In this document: in pieces, positions 15,638-24,604 of the stretch
How positions within the stretch are numbered: position 1 is the first letter of the stretch
Layout of the letters: each line of letters starts with the position of its first letter
From: Massilia agri
GTDB taxonomy: Bacteria; Pseudomonadota; Gammaproteobacteria; Burkholderiales; Burkholderiaceae_D
Assembly (NCBI RefSeq): GCF_024753255.1
Contig: NZ_JANUHA010000014.1
Coordinates: forward strand, 62,001 to 126,000
Direction: 5' to 3'
DNA length: 64,000 nucleotides
The notes under the pieces: model-generated
Databases searched by the model: none
What the model was told of the DNA's origin: nothing
What the model saw: only the letters and a program-made list of their open reading frames with translations
Program-made: the position numbers and the translations under genes

Positions 15638-17958
15638 AGCCCCGCATCGACGGCCGCCTGCCGTGGGCCGCCCTCGCCCTGGCCCTGGTCTGCGCCCTGC
15701 AGCTCGCCGCCCTCGTGAACACGCCCACGCGCCACCTCCCTGCACAGATCGCGCTGCGCCTGGCCCCGGGCGAATCGGCCGCGCTCGGACGCGCGGAACT
15801 CGCTGCTCCGCGCGCGGATGCGCGCCAGTTCCTGGTGCGGCGCGACATGGAGGGGCGCTGGTGGCTGCGCAATACCCATCCCGCCCAGCCGGCCATGCTG
15901 CTGCGCGGCGAAGCCAGGCAGGCCACCGGCACCCTGCCGCTTGCCGCCGGCCAGCGCCTGCAATTGGGCGCCGCGCGCTTCGAGGTACTCGAGGCCGACG
16001 CAGGCCGCGTGCTGCTGCGCGGCGCAGGCCACCAGTGGGAATACGACGGGGCTCACCTGGAGCGCGATGGCGCCGCCCAGCCTTCCTGCCCGGATGCAGG
16101 CGCCGGCGCACGCATGCTGGCGCTGTGGAACCGGATCGTTCCGGGCTTCCTCGATGCGCCTCGGCCCGTCAGCGCGGGCGGCTACCTGTACTGCGGCAAC
16201 CGGCTCGCCGCCCCCGGCCTGGAAGCCGGCGCGGTGTCCCTGCTGCGCGCGGCGAACGACGGCTTCGCGCTCCAGGTGCGCGGTTCGCAACCGGTGCCGG
16301 TGTCGAATGCCCACGGCTGGCAGGACGCCGCCACGCGCGAGCACCTGCTCGACGGCGTGGACACCATCGTGATCGGCCGCAGCCGGCTGGGCGTCGACAT
16401 CGCGGGGGCTATCCTGCACCTGCGCCCAGGCGGCCAGGTCGCGCTGTTCGCCCAGCCGCGCACGGAGCTGGCGCCGTCGCTCGCATGGACCTGGATCGAG
16501 CGGTCACTGTGGCAGTTCGCGATGCCGTCCCCGGCGGCCTGGGTGGCCGGGATCGCAGCCGCGCTGCTGGCTGGCCTCGCCGGGCTGCGGCGGGGCGCCA
16601 TCCCCCGGGCTGCCGCCGGCGCTGCGATCACCGGTCTCGCTGCACTGCTGCTGGTGATGCAGCGCGGTGGCCAGGCGCCCGGCGTGGGCTGGGCCCTCGT
16701 GGTCGCGTGGGCAGCCTTGTGGTACGCGCTGCTGTGGCCACGTCGCACGCTCCTGCTGGGCGCCGTCGCCGTGCTGCTGCTCGGCGCGGGCCTGCTGGTG
16801 CAGCTCGAACTCGGCCTGGGCGCGCGCCACACAGCCTGGCTGCGCCAGGTCGAGACCAGCTGCGTGCTGCTGGGCGCCGGCCTGCCCGCCGGCCTGTTGC
16901 TCCTGCACGGCGTGGCGCGGGCCGAGGTCTCGCGCGGCGCCACCGAATGGCTGCTGGTGACGCTCGCGCTCCTCGCACTGGCCGGGCTGCTGCTGCAGGT
17001 CGCCTTCGGCGACGAAACCGGCGTCTTCGATTTCCAGCCGGTGGAATTCGCCAAGCTGGCCCTGGCCGCCTTGAGCGCACACTGCCTCGCCCTTGCCAGC
17101 GGCAGCCAGGGGCGCGGGGGCTGGCAGGCCTGGCTGCGGGCGCTGGCGCCGATGCTGCTGTTCCTCCTGCTGCTGGCGGTCGCCCTGGTCCAGGTCGACG
17201 ATTATTCTCCGCTGCTCCTGCTGCTGGTCTGGGCCACGGCCAGCCTGCTCGCCTGGTGCCTGGCGAGCGGCCGGCGCCGCGCCGCCGGGCTGCTCGGCGC
17301 GGCCTGCTGCGCGGTGCTGGCGGGCGCCATGGCCCTGCAGGCGCTCGGACCGAGCCTGGGCGCGGCGGGCTTCTATACCGAACGCTTCCAGGTCTGGGCC
17401 GATCCCGGGGCCCACCCGCATACCGGCCAGCAGATGCTGCTGGGCGCGCGCGCCGTGAGCGAGGGCGGATGGCTGGGCATGGATGGCCTGCTGGGCCTGG
17501 CCACGCTCGGCCAGTCCGCGGGCGAGGCGCTGCGCATCCCGGCCGTGCAGGACGATTTCGCCCCCTCCTTCCTGCTCAATCGCCACGGCCTGCTCGGCGC
17601 CCTGCTGCTGTGGACCCTGCAGGCCCTGCTGCTGGGCGCCCTGCTGCATGCGGCCGCATGCGGCTGGCGCGCAGGCGCGGCCGCCAAGGATTTCCGGCGC
17701 GCCTGGCTGGGGCGCTTCCAGTGCTTCTTCCTGTGCGGCGGCGCGGCCTTCCTGGCCGGGCACTTCCTGCTGTCCTGGGGAACGAACCTGGCGCTGTTTC
17801 CCATCATGGGCCAGCCGATGAGTTTCCTCTCGGCCGGCGGCTCGCATCTGCTGTTTTTCATCTGCCCCCTGCTAGCGTTCGGCATGGCGAGCATTCAGAG
17901 CCTTGAACCTTCAACGGAGATTTCATCATGCCGGTCTATGTCCAACACGAAGTCCTAG
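15634..17958 (+). CDS. SEDS-family (FtsW/RodA-like) protein with FHA-like N-terminal extension
   Basis: A 774-residue membrane protein. Residues 10-28 are a first helix. About 40-125 (LGRAEL then a GRWWLRN strand and AAGQRLQLGAARFEVL) and about 183-265 look like two degenerate FHA-type beta-sandwiches, an inference from pattern only. From about 300 there are a dozen hydrophobic segments of SEDS type. QPVEFAKLAL (about 468) matches the FtsW/RodA QPSEF box; IPAVQDDFAP matches the extracellular loop of SEDS glycosyltransferases, with D641 at the catalytic Asp; FLSAGGSHLLFF matches the FLSYGGSS box. SEDS proteins polymerise lipid II with a class B PBP. GTG start overlaps the kinase stop (GTGA). 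Most FtsW/RodA are about 370-420 residues, so this is nearly twice the usual size. Confidence 0.87.
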   Translation: MKPRIDGRLPWAALALALVCALQLAALVNTPTRHLPAQIALRLAPGESAALGRAELAAPRADARQFLVRRDMEGRWWLRNTHPAQPAMLLRGEARQATGTLPLAAGQRLQLGAARFEVLEADAGRVLLRGAGHQWEYDGAHLERDGAAQPSCPDAGAGARMLALWNRIVPGFLDAPRPVSAGGYLYCGNRLAAPGLEAGAVSLLRAANDGFALQVRGSQPVPVSNAHGWQDAATREHLLDGVDTIVIGRSRLGVDIAGAILHLRPGGQVALFAQPRTELAPSLAWTWIERSLWQFAMPSPAAWVAGIAAALLAGLAGLRRGAIPRAAAGAAITGLAALLLVMQRGGQAPGVGWALVVAWAALWYALLWPRRTLLLGAVAVLLLGAGLLVQLELGLGARHTAWLRQVETSCVLLGAGLPAGLLLLHGVARAEVSRGATEWLLVTLALLALAGLLLQVAFGDETGVFDFQPVEFAKLALAALSAHCLALASGSQGRGGWQAWLRALAPMLLFLLLLAVALVQVDDYSPLLLLLVWATASLLAWCLASGRRRAAGLLGAACCAVLAGAMALQALGPSLGAAGFYTERFQVWADPGAHPHTGQQMLLGARAVSEGGWLGMDGLLGLATLGQSAGEALRIPAVQDDFAPSFLLNRHGLLGALLLWTLQALLLGALLHAAACGWRAGAAAKDFRRAWLGRFQCFFLCGGAAFLAGHFLLSWGTNLALFPIMGQPMSFLSAGGSHLLFFICPLLAFGMASIQSLEPSTEISSCRSMSNTKS

Positions 17959-19466
17959 CCAGGATCAACGATGTGTTCAATGCCGAGGCGCTGTGGCAGG
18001 CGCCGGGGCTGTCGCTGTTCTCGCGCCGACCGCTCCTGCGCGACCTGCTGGAGCGTTCGCCGCGCGAGCAGCGCGGGCGCGCCGCCACCCGCTGCTTCTC
18101 GCACGTGACCCTGATGCTGCCCCAGGACGAGGTCGACGACGACCGCCACCTGACCCGCGGCGCGCGCGTGCGCGACCTGGCCCAGTCGCTCGCCGCTTTG
18201 CACCAGAAGGACTTCGGCGACCTGTTAGGGGGCGACGAGGTGCGCTACCACGTGGTGGGCACCGAGGCCGTGGAGCCGGGCGAGGTCAAGGTCAAGTTCG
18301 GCCATGCCGTCTACCTGCCGGCACCTGGCGAGCAGCTGCTGTACCAGGTCAGCGCCTCGCGCGACAGCGCGGTGTGGCAGCCGGTCTGCGCGATCTATCC
18401 GGAACAACGCCTGACCCTGGTCGGCCAGGATGCGGAGCACGCCACCTACGCGGTGCCCGGCTGGACCTTCGGCGAAGGCGGCATCCTCCTGATCAACGAC
18501 GGACCGGAAGCCCCGCTCGAGATCCAGGTGCGGCCGAAGGACGCCCTCGATTGCCGCTTCGATGCCGCCAACAATTACTATGTGATCCGCGCCAGGGGCG
18601 GCGCCGGCCCACGCCTGCTGCTGCGCATCGAGCGCGCCGCGGGGGGCCGGCCGGCCGCCCCGGGCAAGGCGCCGGCCACGCCTTCGGCCCGGCCGCCGGC
18701 GGTCTGGAAGAGCCGCACCGCGCCGGACATCGAGCTGACGGCGATGCCGCTCGCCGTTCCCGCGGCGGCAGCGACGCCGGCCGTGCCGGAGAACGACGCC
18801 ACCTACGCCCCGGTCGCGCGCCACCGCATCACCCTGGCCGCCCTGGCGCTGCCGCGCCTGAGCCGCTACCGCGACACCGGCGCCCAGGCGCTCGAAGTCG
18901 GCCTGGGCGCCAACCTGGCCCCGAGCTCCCCCGGCAAGGACAACCTGATCCGCTTCGCCGTCGACGATGCCGACGAGGTTCATGCCATCACGGCCGACGG
19001 CCGCCAGCGCGTCGCCGTGCCATCCCGCTTCGCGCCGCTCGATGGCGCCGCCGTCCAGCTGCATGCGGCGCCGGGCGCGATGGCCGAGCGCTACGCCGCC
19101 CTGCTCGGCCTGGAGCACGGCCCGAGCCAGCCGGCCGCCGCCGGCACCCGCCTGGTGTTCGGGCGCGGCATGCCGGCGCTGGCCCAGCTGCGCGTGCTCG
19201 ACGCCCCCCACTTCCTGCGCCAGCTGGACGGCAGCCTGGCCGCCAGCGCCGACCGTCTGGGCCTGTCGCGCAATGCCTTCAGCTGGGAAGCCGGCAGCGA
19301 GGGCCTGCGCATCGTGCGCCTGTCCGATACCCAGGCCCTGTTCCACCTCGACGCGGAACTGCGGATGGTGGACCAGATCGACGTGGCGACCCCGGAGCAG
19401 CCCTATGTGATCCCGTCCGGCCACCACCTGGTCGCCGGCCACTACGTGCTGCGCTTCGACGCATGA
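17928..19466 (+). CDS. Uncharacterised beta-rich protein with possible FHA-like C-terminus
   Basis: A 512-residue soluble protein. The N-terminal third (about 1-110) is partly helical. About 115-235 is beta-rich, and residues 240-280 form an Ala/Pro-rich linker. The C-terminal part (about 405-512) contains FGRG at the start of the segment and LSRNAFSWEAG 38 residues later, a spacing and pattern like the GR...SRxH signature of FHA domains, although the His is absent. I do not recognise a named family. The ATG has ACGGAGA upstream and lies within the last 31 bp of the SEDS gene; the stop overlaps the next start (ATGATG). It is therefore a core member of the kinase-SEDS operon. Confidence 0.8.
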   Translation: MPVYVQHEVLARINDVFNAEALWQAPGLSLFSRRPLLRDLLERSPREQRGRAATRCFSHVTLMLPQDEVDDDRHLTRGARVRDLAQSLAALHQKDFGDLLGGDEVRYHVVGTEAVEPGEVKVKFGHAVYLPAPGEQLLYQVSASRDSAVWQPVCAIYPEQRLTLVGQDAEHATYAVPGWTFGEGGILLINDGPEAPLEIQVRPKDALDCRFDAANNYYVIRARGGAGPRLLLRIERAAGGRPAAPGKAPATPSARPPAVWKSRTAPDIELTAMPLAVPAAAATPAVPENDATYAPVARHRITLAALALPRLSRYRDTGAQALEVGLGANLAPSSPGKDNLIRFAVDDADEVHAITADGRQRVAVPSRFAPLDGAAVQLHAAPGAMAERYAALLGLEHGPSQPAAAGTRLVFGRGMPALAQLRVLDAPHFLRQLDGSLAASADRLGLSRNAFSWEAGSEGLRIVRLSDTQALFHLDAELRMVDQIDVATPEQPYVIPSGHHLVAGHYVLRFDA

Positions 19467-19996
19467 TGACCATCCTGGCCTATGGCGCGGCCCTGCTGCT
19501 CACACTATGTCTGGCGGCCTGGCTCACGCCGCGCAGCTGGTGGCGGCGGGCGAATGCGCGTGCGCTCGCCGTGCTGGCGGGAGGCACCCTCCTGGTCGGG
19601 AGCCTGCTGCATGCGCTGCTTGCGCCGCCGCCGGCCGCGCTGAAACCGGACGTGCAAGGCCAGTTGCCCGTTGCGGGACAAGGCTACCGCGCCTGGGACA
19701 ACCTGAACCTGCGCTCGAATGTCGGGGTGGGGTCGCACCGGCTGGCGGTGCTGCCGGCCGGGACGCGGGTCACGGCCAGCGGCCGCCACCAGGGCGACTG
19801 GTGGGAGGTCAGCGCCCTCGTGGACGGGCGCCGGCAGGCCGGCTGGGCGAGCAGCCTGTGGCTGCGGCGCGCCGACGAAGCCGGCTCACGCTTCGTCCAG
19901 CCGCATCGGGTTGAAGTACAGGCCCTTGGCGCACTGGGTCGGGCCGACCCGCGTGAAGCCGAAGGCCTCGTAGACCGGCACCGCGAAGTTCGATGA
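19463..19996 (+). CDS. Membrane-anchored SH3-domain protein
   Basis: A 177-residue protein with an N-terminal hydrophobic helix (about 2-20), a second one (about 36-52), then a bacterial SH3 domain (about 78-140: NLNLRSNVGVG, AVLPAGTRVTASG, WWEVSALV, GWASSLWL). Such domains bind peptidoglycan stem peptides or mediate protein contacts, which suits the wall-synthesis context. Its start overlaps the stop of the preceding gene. Its last 111 bp overlap the convergent GNAT gene, and the C-terminal 37 residues read like an out-of-place tail, so the original 3' end may have been replaced by the insertion of the neighbour. Confidence 0.78.
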   Translation: MMTILAYGAALLLTLCLAAWLTPRSWWRRANARALAVLAGGTLLVGSLLHALLAPPPAALKPDVQGQLPVAGQGYRAWDNLNLRSNVGVGSHRLAVLPAGTRVTASGRHQGDWWEVSALVDGRRQAGWASSLWLRRADEAGSRFVQPHRVEVQALGALGRADPREAEGLVDRHREVR

Positions 19997-20344
19997 ATTG
20001 ACGGTGAAGACGCCGTCGCCGCCGGCCGCGATCGCGGCCTCGCGCGCGGTCTCCCACAGGACGCGCGCGATGCCGCGCCGGTGCCAGCGCTTGCCCACGA
20101 AGAGGTGGAACAGGTGACTGTTGTCGCGTATGGCCACGAAACCCGCCAGCTCGCCGTCGACCACCGCCACGTGATAAACGTGGCCGCGCGCCAGGAAGCC
20201 CCGTACGCCCATCTCGTCGTTCTCGGCGAGGAAGGTCGACGCGCCTTCGGGCGGCGACTCGTGCACGATGTACTCGCGCGCCAGTTCGCGCAGCAAACCA
20301 GCGACGGCGGGAATGTCGGCAGCCTCGAGCGGTCGGATCAGCAT
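19886..20344 (-). CDS. GNAT-family N-acetyltransferase
   Basis: A 152-residue GNAT acetyltransferase. The sequence begins MLIRPLEAADIPAVAGLLRE; motif A (VGKRWHRRGIARVLWETA) binds acetyl-CoA, and the VYEAFGFTRVG box is typical of the last strands. The substrate is unknown. The gene converges on and overlaps the SH3 gene by 111 bp and is divergent from an MFS gene; both look unrelated to the surrounding kinase-SEDS genes. Confidence 0.88.
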   Translation of the reverse strand: MLIRPLEAADIPAVAGLLRELAREYIVHESPPEGASTFLAENDEMGVRGFLARGHVYHVAVVDGELAGFVAIRDNSHLFHLFVGKRWHRRGIARVLWETAREAAIAAGGDGVFTVNSSNFAVPVYEAFGFTRVGPTQCAKGLYFNPMRLDEA

Positions 20345-20453
20345 GTCGATCACTGTAAATATGTTTGGAGGACGCCACAATATCACAGAAAATATTTTCC
20401 TTACGGCAATTTGATTGACCGTTGCCGTGCAGCACGCCTACACTGCTTTCACC

Positions 20454-21725
20454 ATGTCGAATGCCAGCGCCAGCGCCCCCTCCGCCCCCCAGGCAACAGC
20501 CCCGGCGGCCGCGATCCGGTGCAAGGTGCCACTGACGCAACCCCTGCGCCATGCCCGCTACCGGCGCCTGTGGCTGGCCAATATGGTGTCGAATCTCGGC
20601 ACCTGGATCCAGGCATTTGCATCCGCCTGGCTGGTGGCCTCGCTGTCCGGATCGGCCGCCATCACCTCGCTGGTGCAGACGGCCACCTACGTCCCCGTCT
20701 TCCTGTTCGCCCTGCTGGCGGGCGTCGTCGCGGACGGCGTCCACCGGCCCAAGTTCCTCTTCTACTGCAACCTCTACATGGCGCTGTGCGCGGCCACCAT
20801 GGCCGTGCTGGTGGGCGCCGGCTGGGCGGCGAGCGGCCCGGTGCTGGTGCTGACCTTCGCCATCGGCATCGGCACCGCCTTCATCTGGCCGGCCTGGCAG
20901 GCGGCCATGGCCAGCCTGGTCGACCCCAGCGAAGTGGAAGCCGCCGCCACCCTCAACAACCTCTCCTACAACCTCTCGGCCATCGTCGGTCCCGCGCTCG
21001 GCGGCATGCTGTTCGGCTGGATCGGCCCCGGCGCCCTGTTCCTGGCCAATGCCCTGTCCTTTGCCGGCCTGCTCGGCGTCTACTGGGCCTGGTGGCGCGA
21101 AGGCGGGCCGCAGCAACCGGCGCGCGAAGGCTTCGCCGAGCGCTTTCGCTGCGGCCTGCGCACGGCCTTCGGCTGCGCGCGCTACCGCCGCATCCTGCGC
21201 AACGTCTGCTGGGTGTTCTTTTCGACCATCGCGTTCGCCAGCCTGCTGCCCGTGTTCGTGCGCGAGGTGCTGCGCATGCAGTCGAACACCTACGGCACCC
21301 TGATGGGCTGCCTGGGCGGCGGCGCGGTGCTGGCCGCCTGCTTCCTGCCGCAGGTACGCGCGCGGGTCGACAAGACCGGCCTGCTGGCTGCGGCGCTGAC
21401 CGTGTATGGGGCGATGCTGCTGACGATGTCCTTCTCGCGCTCGCTCGTCCTGCTGGTGCCGCTGATCGTCTGCGGGGGCATGGCCTGGTCGGCCACGGTA
21501 TCGACCCTGAACGCGGCTGCCCAGCTGTCCTTCCCGGCCGAAGTGCGTGCGCGCACGCTGTCGATCTACCTGTTCGTGATGTCCGGCGGCTACGCGGCGG
21601 GCAGCGTGGTCTGGGGCCAGGTGGCCGAGCGCTGGGGCGTGCGCGCCGCGCTCGGCGCCGCCGGGGCCTGCGTGCTGGCCAACGCCGTGGTCCTGGCGAC
21701 GGGAAGCCGCAAAAACCCCATCTGA
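20454..21725 (+). CDS. MFS transporter, enterobactin-exporter-like (MFS_3) family
   Basis: A 423-residue major facilitator with about 12 hydrophobic segments. The start LRHARYRRLWLANMVSNLGT is the hallmark of the MFS_3/EntS-like family, whose members export siderophores or drugs; the proton-coupled cytoplasmic loop is DGVHRPKF. No siderophore genes are visible nearby. The start at 20454 has no clear Shine-Dalgarno. It is divergent from the GNAT gene and lies between the SH3 and PP2C genes. Confidence 0.9.
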   Translation: MSNASASAPSAPQATAPAAAIRCKVPLTQPLRHARYRRLWLANMVSNLGTWIQAFASAWLVASLSGSAAITSLVQTATYVPVFLFALLAGVVADGVHRPKFLFYCNLYMALCAATMAVLVGAGWAASGPVLVLTFAIGIGTAFIWPAWQAAMASLVDPSEVEAAATLNNLSYNLSAIVGPALGGMLFGWIGPGALFLANALSFAGLLGVYWAWWREGGPQQPAREGFAERFRCGLRTAFGCARYRRILRNVCWVFFSTIAFASLLPVFVREVLRMQSNTYGTLMGCLGGGAVLAACFLPQVRARVDKTGLLAAALTVYGAMLLTMSFSRSLVLLVPLIVCGGMAWSATVSTLNAAAQLSFPAEVRARTLSIYLFVMSGGYAAGSVVWGQVAERWGVRAALGAAGACVLANAVVLATGSRKNPI

Positions 21726-21788
21726 TCGCGGCATCGAGCCCTGTTGTTCAGGTGTACAGTAGCAGGATTGCCAACCAATCGCCCCTCC

Positions 21789-22763
21789 ATGCCGACCGCC
21801 TTCGAACCACTGCATGACTTCCAGTTCGCTCCACGCTACGACGTGGCCGTCGCCAGCCGGCGTGGCGCGGGCCTGCTGCAGCGTCCTGAAAACCAGGACA
21901 ACTTCCTCGTCATCGACGCGCACGGCACTGCCAGCTGGCTGGAGGGCCAGGAACTGCGGCGCACCACGCTGCCCGGCTGGCCGGCCGGACACGGCCGGCT
22001 CGCCGTCCTGGACGGGATGGGCGGGCACGGACACGGGCGCGAAGCGGCGGAGGTGGTGGCGAGCGGCCTGCTCGCGATCCCGCCCTGCGGCACGGCCTCG
22101 GCACTGGCAGAGCAACTCGACGAACTCCACGCACGGCTGCAGCGCCAGTTCGCTTCCCGGGCCGGCGCCCGGCCGGGCACCACGCTGACCATGCTGGAGC
22201 TGCCGGCGGGTGGCGCGCCCATCCTGTATCACGTGGGCGACTCCCGCCTGTACGAGATCGACGCCACCCGGGCCAGTGCGCTTACGGTCGACCACGTGCC
22301 TGCGACCGCCGCCGCCCTGGGTGGACGGATCGACGAGCGCGACTGGTGGAAGCAGGTGCATGGCGAGCATGCGCCCCAGATCGCCCAGGCTTTCATCCTC
22401 GGGAATGCCTTCAGCAAGCCGGCCCAGCTGTCCGATCCCTTGTATGAGCTGGCGCCATGGAACCTGCCGTCCTGGCTCGGCGGCCTGGCCGACCGGCGCG
22501 TACTCGCGCTGCGCCAGGACGCGGTCTACCTGCTCGCCACCGACGGATTCTGGTCCTGCGCGACGCCAGCCGCCTTCGTCGCCCGCTGGCCCGCACTGCT
22601 GGGCGGCTTGCCGGATGCGGCGTCGATGGTCGGCCGCCTGTTTGCCGCCATGGACGAGGCGCCGCCCGAGGGCCTGCAGCCCGACAACCTGACGGCCCTG
22701 GTGCTGCGTCCCCTCCTCTGCCACCCGGATGAGACCGCCCTGCCCAGCGATGCCTTGAGTTAA
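21789..22763 (+). CDS. PP2C-family protein phosphatase
   Basis: A 324-residue PPM/PP2C-type Ser/Thr phosphatase, the expected partner that reverses the kinases of this locus. Metal-binding and catalytic motifs are present: NQDNF with D37, DGMGGHGHG with D75, HVGDSRLY, ATDGFWS with D252 and QPDNLTALV with D299. No transmembrane segment, so it is cytoplasmic. It is followed after 101 bp by the FHA gene on the same strand. The start at 21789 lacks a clear ribosome binding site, but the frame upstream reads poorly. Confidence 0.9.
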   Translation: MPTAFEPLHDFQFAPRYDVAVASRRGAGLLQRPENQDNFLVIDAHGTASWLEGQELRRTTLPGWPAGHGRLAVLDGMGGHGHGREAAEVVASGLLAIPPCGTASALAEQLDELHARLQRQFASRAGARPGTTLTMLELPAGGAPILYHVGDSRLYEIDATRASALTVDHVPATAAALGGRIDERDWWKQVHGEHAPQIAQAFILGNAFSKPAQLSDPLYELAPWNLPSWLGGLADRRVLALRQDAVYLLATDGFWSCATPAAFVARWPALLGGLPDAASMVGRLFAAMDEAPPEGLQPDNLTALVLRPLLCHPDETALPSDALS

Positions 22764-22864
22764 TATATTCCCAACAGAAAATAATGTTGCTAATCAACGA
22801 ACCCGGTGCGCCACCCGGCCGTAAAACAGGCTAAGCTTGCAAGGTCCTCCGTATCTGTCTGCAC

Positions 22865-24400
22865 ATGAGCCGCTGCCGCAATCCCGATCATCCGCACTGC
22901 ACCGTCTGGGTCATGCCCGGCGAGGCCGCGTGCGCCCACGGGCATCCGCAGCCTGAGGACCAGGAAGCACCGGGGCCACGCGCCGGCCTGCCGTCCAGTT
23001 TCGACGTCATCGGCGCCCTGCGCGCCAACCGCGCCGTGGCCGCGCCCCTGCATCCGCAAGCCGCGAGCGCCGGGCCCGCCCTGCAGCGCCCGCAACTGCA
23101 CATCAGCGGCTTCGACCCGCGCGCCGCCGGCGGACGCCAGGCGATCAAGCTGGAGCTGCGCGGCATGCCCATGGATTGCTCGGCCGAAGTGCGCATGCTG
23201 GTGCGGTCCAGCCTGCGCCTGCGCGACGGCGAGCATTTCGTCTTCCACCGCACTTCGCGCGGCGACTGGCGCCCGGTCTTCCTCGAATTCTCCTCGCGCG
23301 GGCTGGAACACGGCCAGTACCGCATCGAGATCGAGCTGCACAGCCGCCATCCGCAGCGCCTTGATGCGTCCCGTACCTGGACCTGCTCGCCGGTGATCCT
23401 GGTGCCGCGGCTGGACGCCAGCCTGGGCGAGATCCACCAGACCTTCCTAGCCACCCACAAGAACGTACGTGTCGTCGCCGACGACGCCGGCATCGCGCGG
23501 GTCCAGGCGCCGGGCGGCGGCCGGGTCGACATCGACGTCACCGCCCGCAATGCCTCGATCGCGAATGTCGACCTGCGCGACGCGCGTGACAGCAGCGGCA
23601 AGGTCGACCTCGCGATGTCGACCATCGCATGGGATGAAGACCTGATCGAGATCGACGTGCCGCAGGCGGATACCAGGCATCCCTGCCCGGCGGACAGCGC
23701 CTGCCTGGTGCAGGCGGAGCCCGATTCGGGCAGCCAGCGCCACCTGCGCCTGTTCGCGCTCGACGAGTGCGTGCTCGGCAGGTTCGAAGAGATCGATCCG
23801 GAAGCCGACCTGCTCCTGATGCACCACGGCGAGCATGGCGAGGAACGCGGCGGCCTGACCCGCCGCCTCTCCGGACGCCACGCCGTGATCCGCCAGGGCC
23901 GCCACGGTTTCGAGATCGAGGACGTGTCGCGCTACGGCCTGCTGCTGGACGGGGTCTGGCCGGGCAAGCATACCCCGGTACTGCTGCGCCTGGGCATGCG
24001 CATCGCGCTCACGGCCAGCATCCGCGGCGTGGTCGAGCTGGAAGTGACCGCCCTGCTCCCGCACGGCGTGGTCCTGCACCGCGTGGACGCGGGCGCGCAG
24101 GCGGAATCCTTCATGGTGCTGGCGCCGGAAGTCGATCCGGCGCACGAGATCGGCAAGCAGGCGGCAAGCAGTCCGCGCGCGGCCGGCCTGCCGCTGCTGT
24201 TCCACCGCGACGGCGGCTTCTGGCATCGCGACCCGGCCGGCGGCCAGGACATGCCGCTGGCACCGGGCGTGCTGCTGGAGCGCCTGCGCGGCTTCGGCCA
24301 GCAGCTGCGCTTCGCCGCCCAGCCGTATCCGGAGACGCGCGTACAGCTGGCCCGCGCCGGCGAGCGCCGGCGCGTTCATCCGGTCCGGCTCGACGCCTGA
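22865..24400 (+). CDS. FHA-domain protein with N-terminal Cys/His cluster
   Basis: A 511-residue cytoplasmic protein. Residues 1-27 hold C4, H9, H11, C12, C23, H25 and H27, a possible zinc site. About 75-180 is a beta-rich domain. About 220-260 is Asp-rich with DVTARNASIANVD, and about 295-385 is a forkhead-associated domain with LGRFEE, LSGRHAVI and IEDVSRYGLLLDG, the canonical GR...SGRHA...DxSxxG pattern that binds phosphothreonine. It probably recognises a protein phosphorylated by one of the two kinases encoded here. Next to a PP2C gene, it completes a kinase-phosphatase-reader set. Confidence 0.88.
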   Translation: MSRCRNPDHPHCTVWVMPGEAACAHGHPQPEDQEAPGPRAGLPSSFDVIGALRANRAVAAPLHPQAASAGPALQRPQLHISGFDPRAAGGRQAIKLELRGMPMDCSAEVRMLVRSSLRLRDGEHFVFHRTSRGDWRPVFLEFSSRGLEHGQYRIEIELHSRHPQRLDASRTWTCSPVILVPRLDASLGEIHQTFLATHKNVRVVADDAGIARVQAPGGGRVDIDVTARNASIANVDLRDARDSSGKVDLAMSTIAWDEDLIEIDVPQADTRHPCPADSACLVQAEPDSGSQRHLRLFALDECVLGRFEEIDPEADLLLMHHGEHGEERGGLTRRLSGRHAVIRQGRHGFEIEDVSRYGLLLDGVWPGKHTPVLLRLGMRIALTASIRGVVELEVTALLPHGVVLHRVDAGAQAESFMVLAPEVDPAHEIGKQAASSPRAAGLPLLFHRDGGFWHRDPAGGQDMPLAPGVLLERLRGFGQQLRFAAQPYPETRVQLARAGERRRVHPVRLDA

Positions 24401-24402
24401 GC

Positions 24403-24513
24403 CTAGAGGCCGGTCGGGCGCAGGATCAGGAAGACCAGGGAAGTGCCGGCCAGCAGCGCCGCCTGCAGGGCGAACACGATGACCGGGATCCTGAGGTGTT
24501 CTGGAATTTTCAT
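24403..24513 (-). CDS. 36-residue single-helix membrane microprotein
   Basis: A short frame beginning MKIPEHLRIPVIVFALQAAL and ending RPTGL, with a central hydrophobic helix of about 22 residues. It has a convincing ribosome binding site (GAAAGGA, 7 bases before ATG 24513), runs in the same direction as the pirin gene 92 bp upstream, and ends 3 bp from the convergent FHA stop. No family is known to me. The RBS and clean helix make it more than a random frame. Confidence 0.6.
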   Translation of the reverse strand: MKIPEHLRIPVIVFALQAALLAGTSLVFLILRPTGL

Positions 24514-24604
24514 GGCGCGTCCTTTCGTTTGCGTAACATAAAAACCCGTTCGGGAATTCCAGCTTACACCTCGGAGGAAGGGACGCGCGCAGCGTAGCCT
24601 TCCA

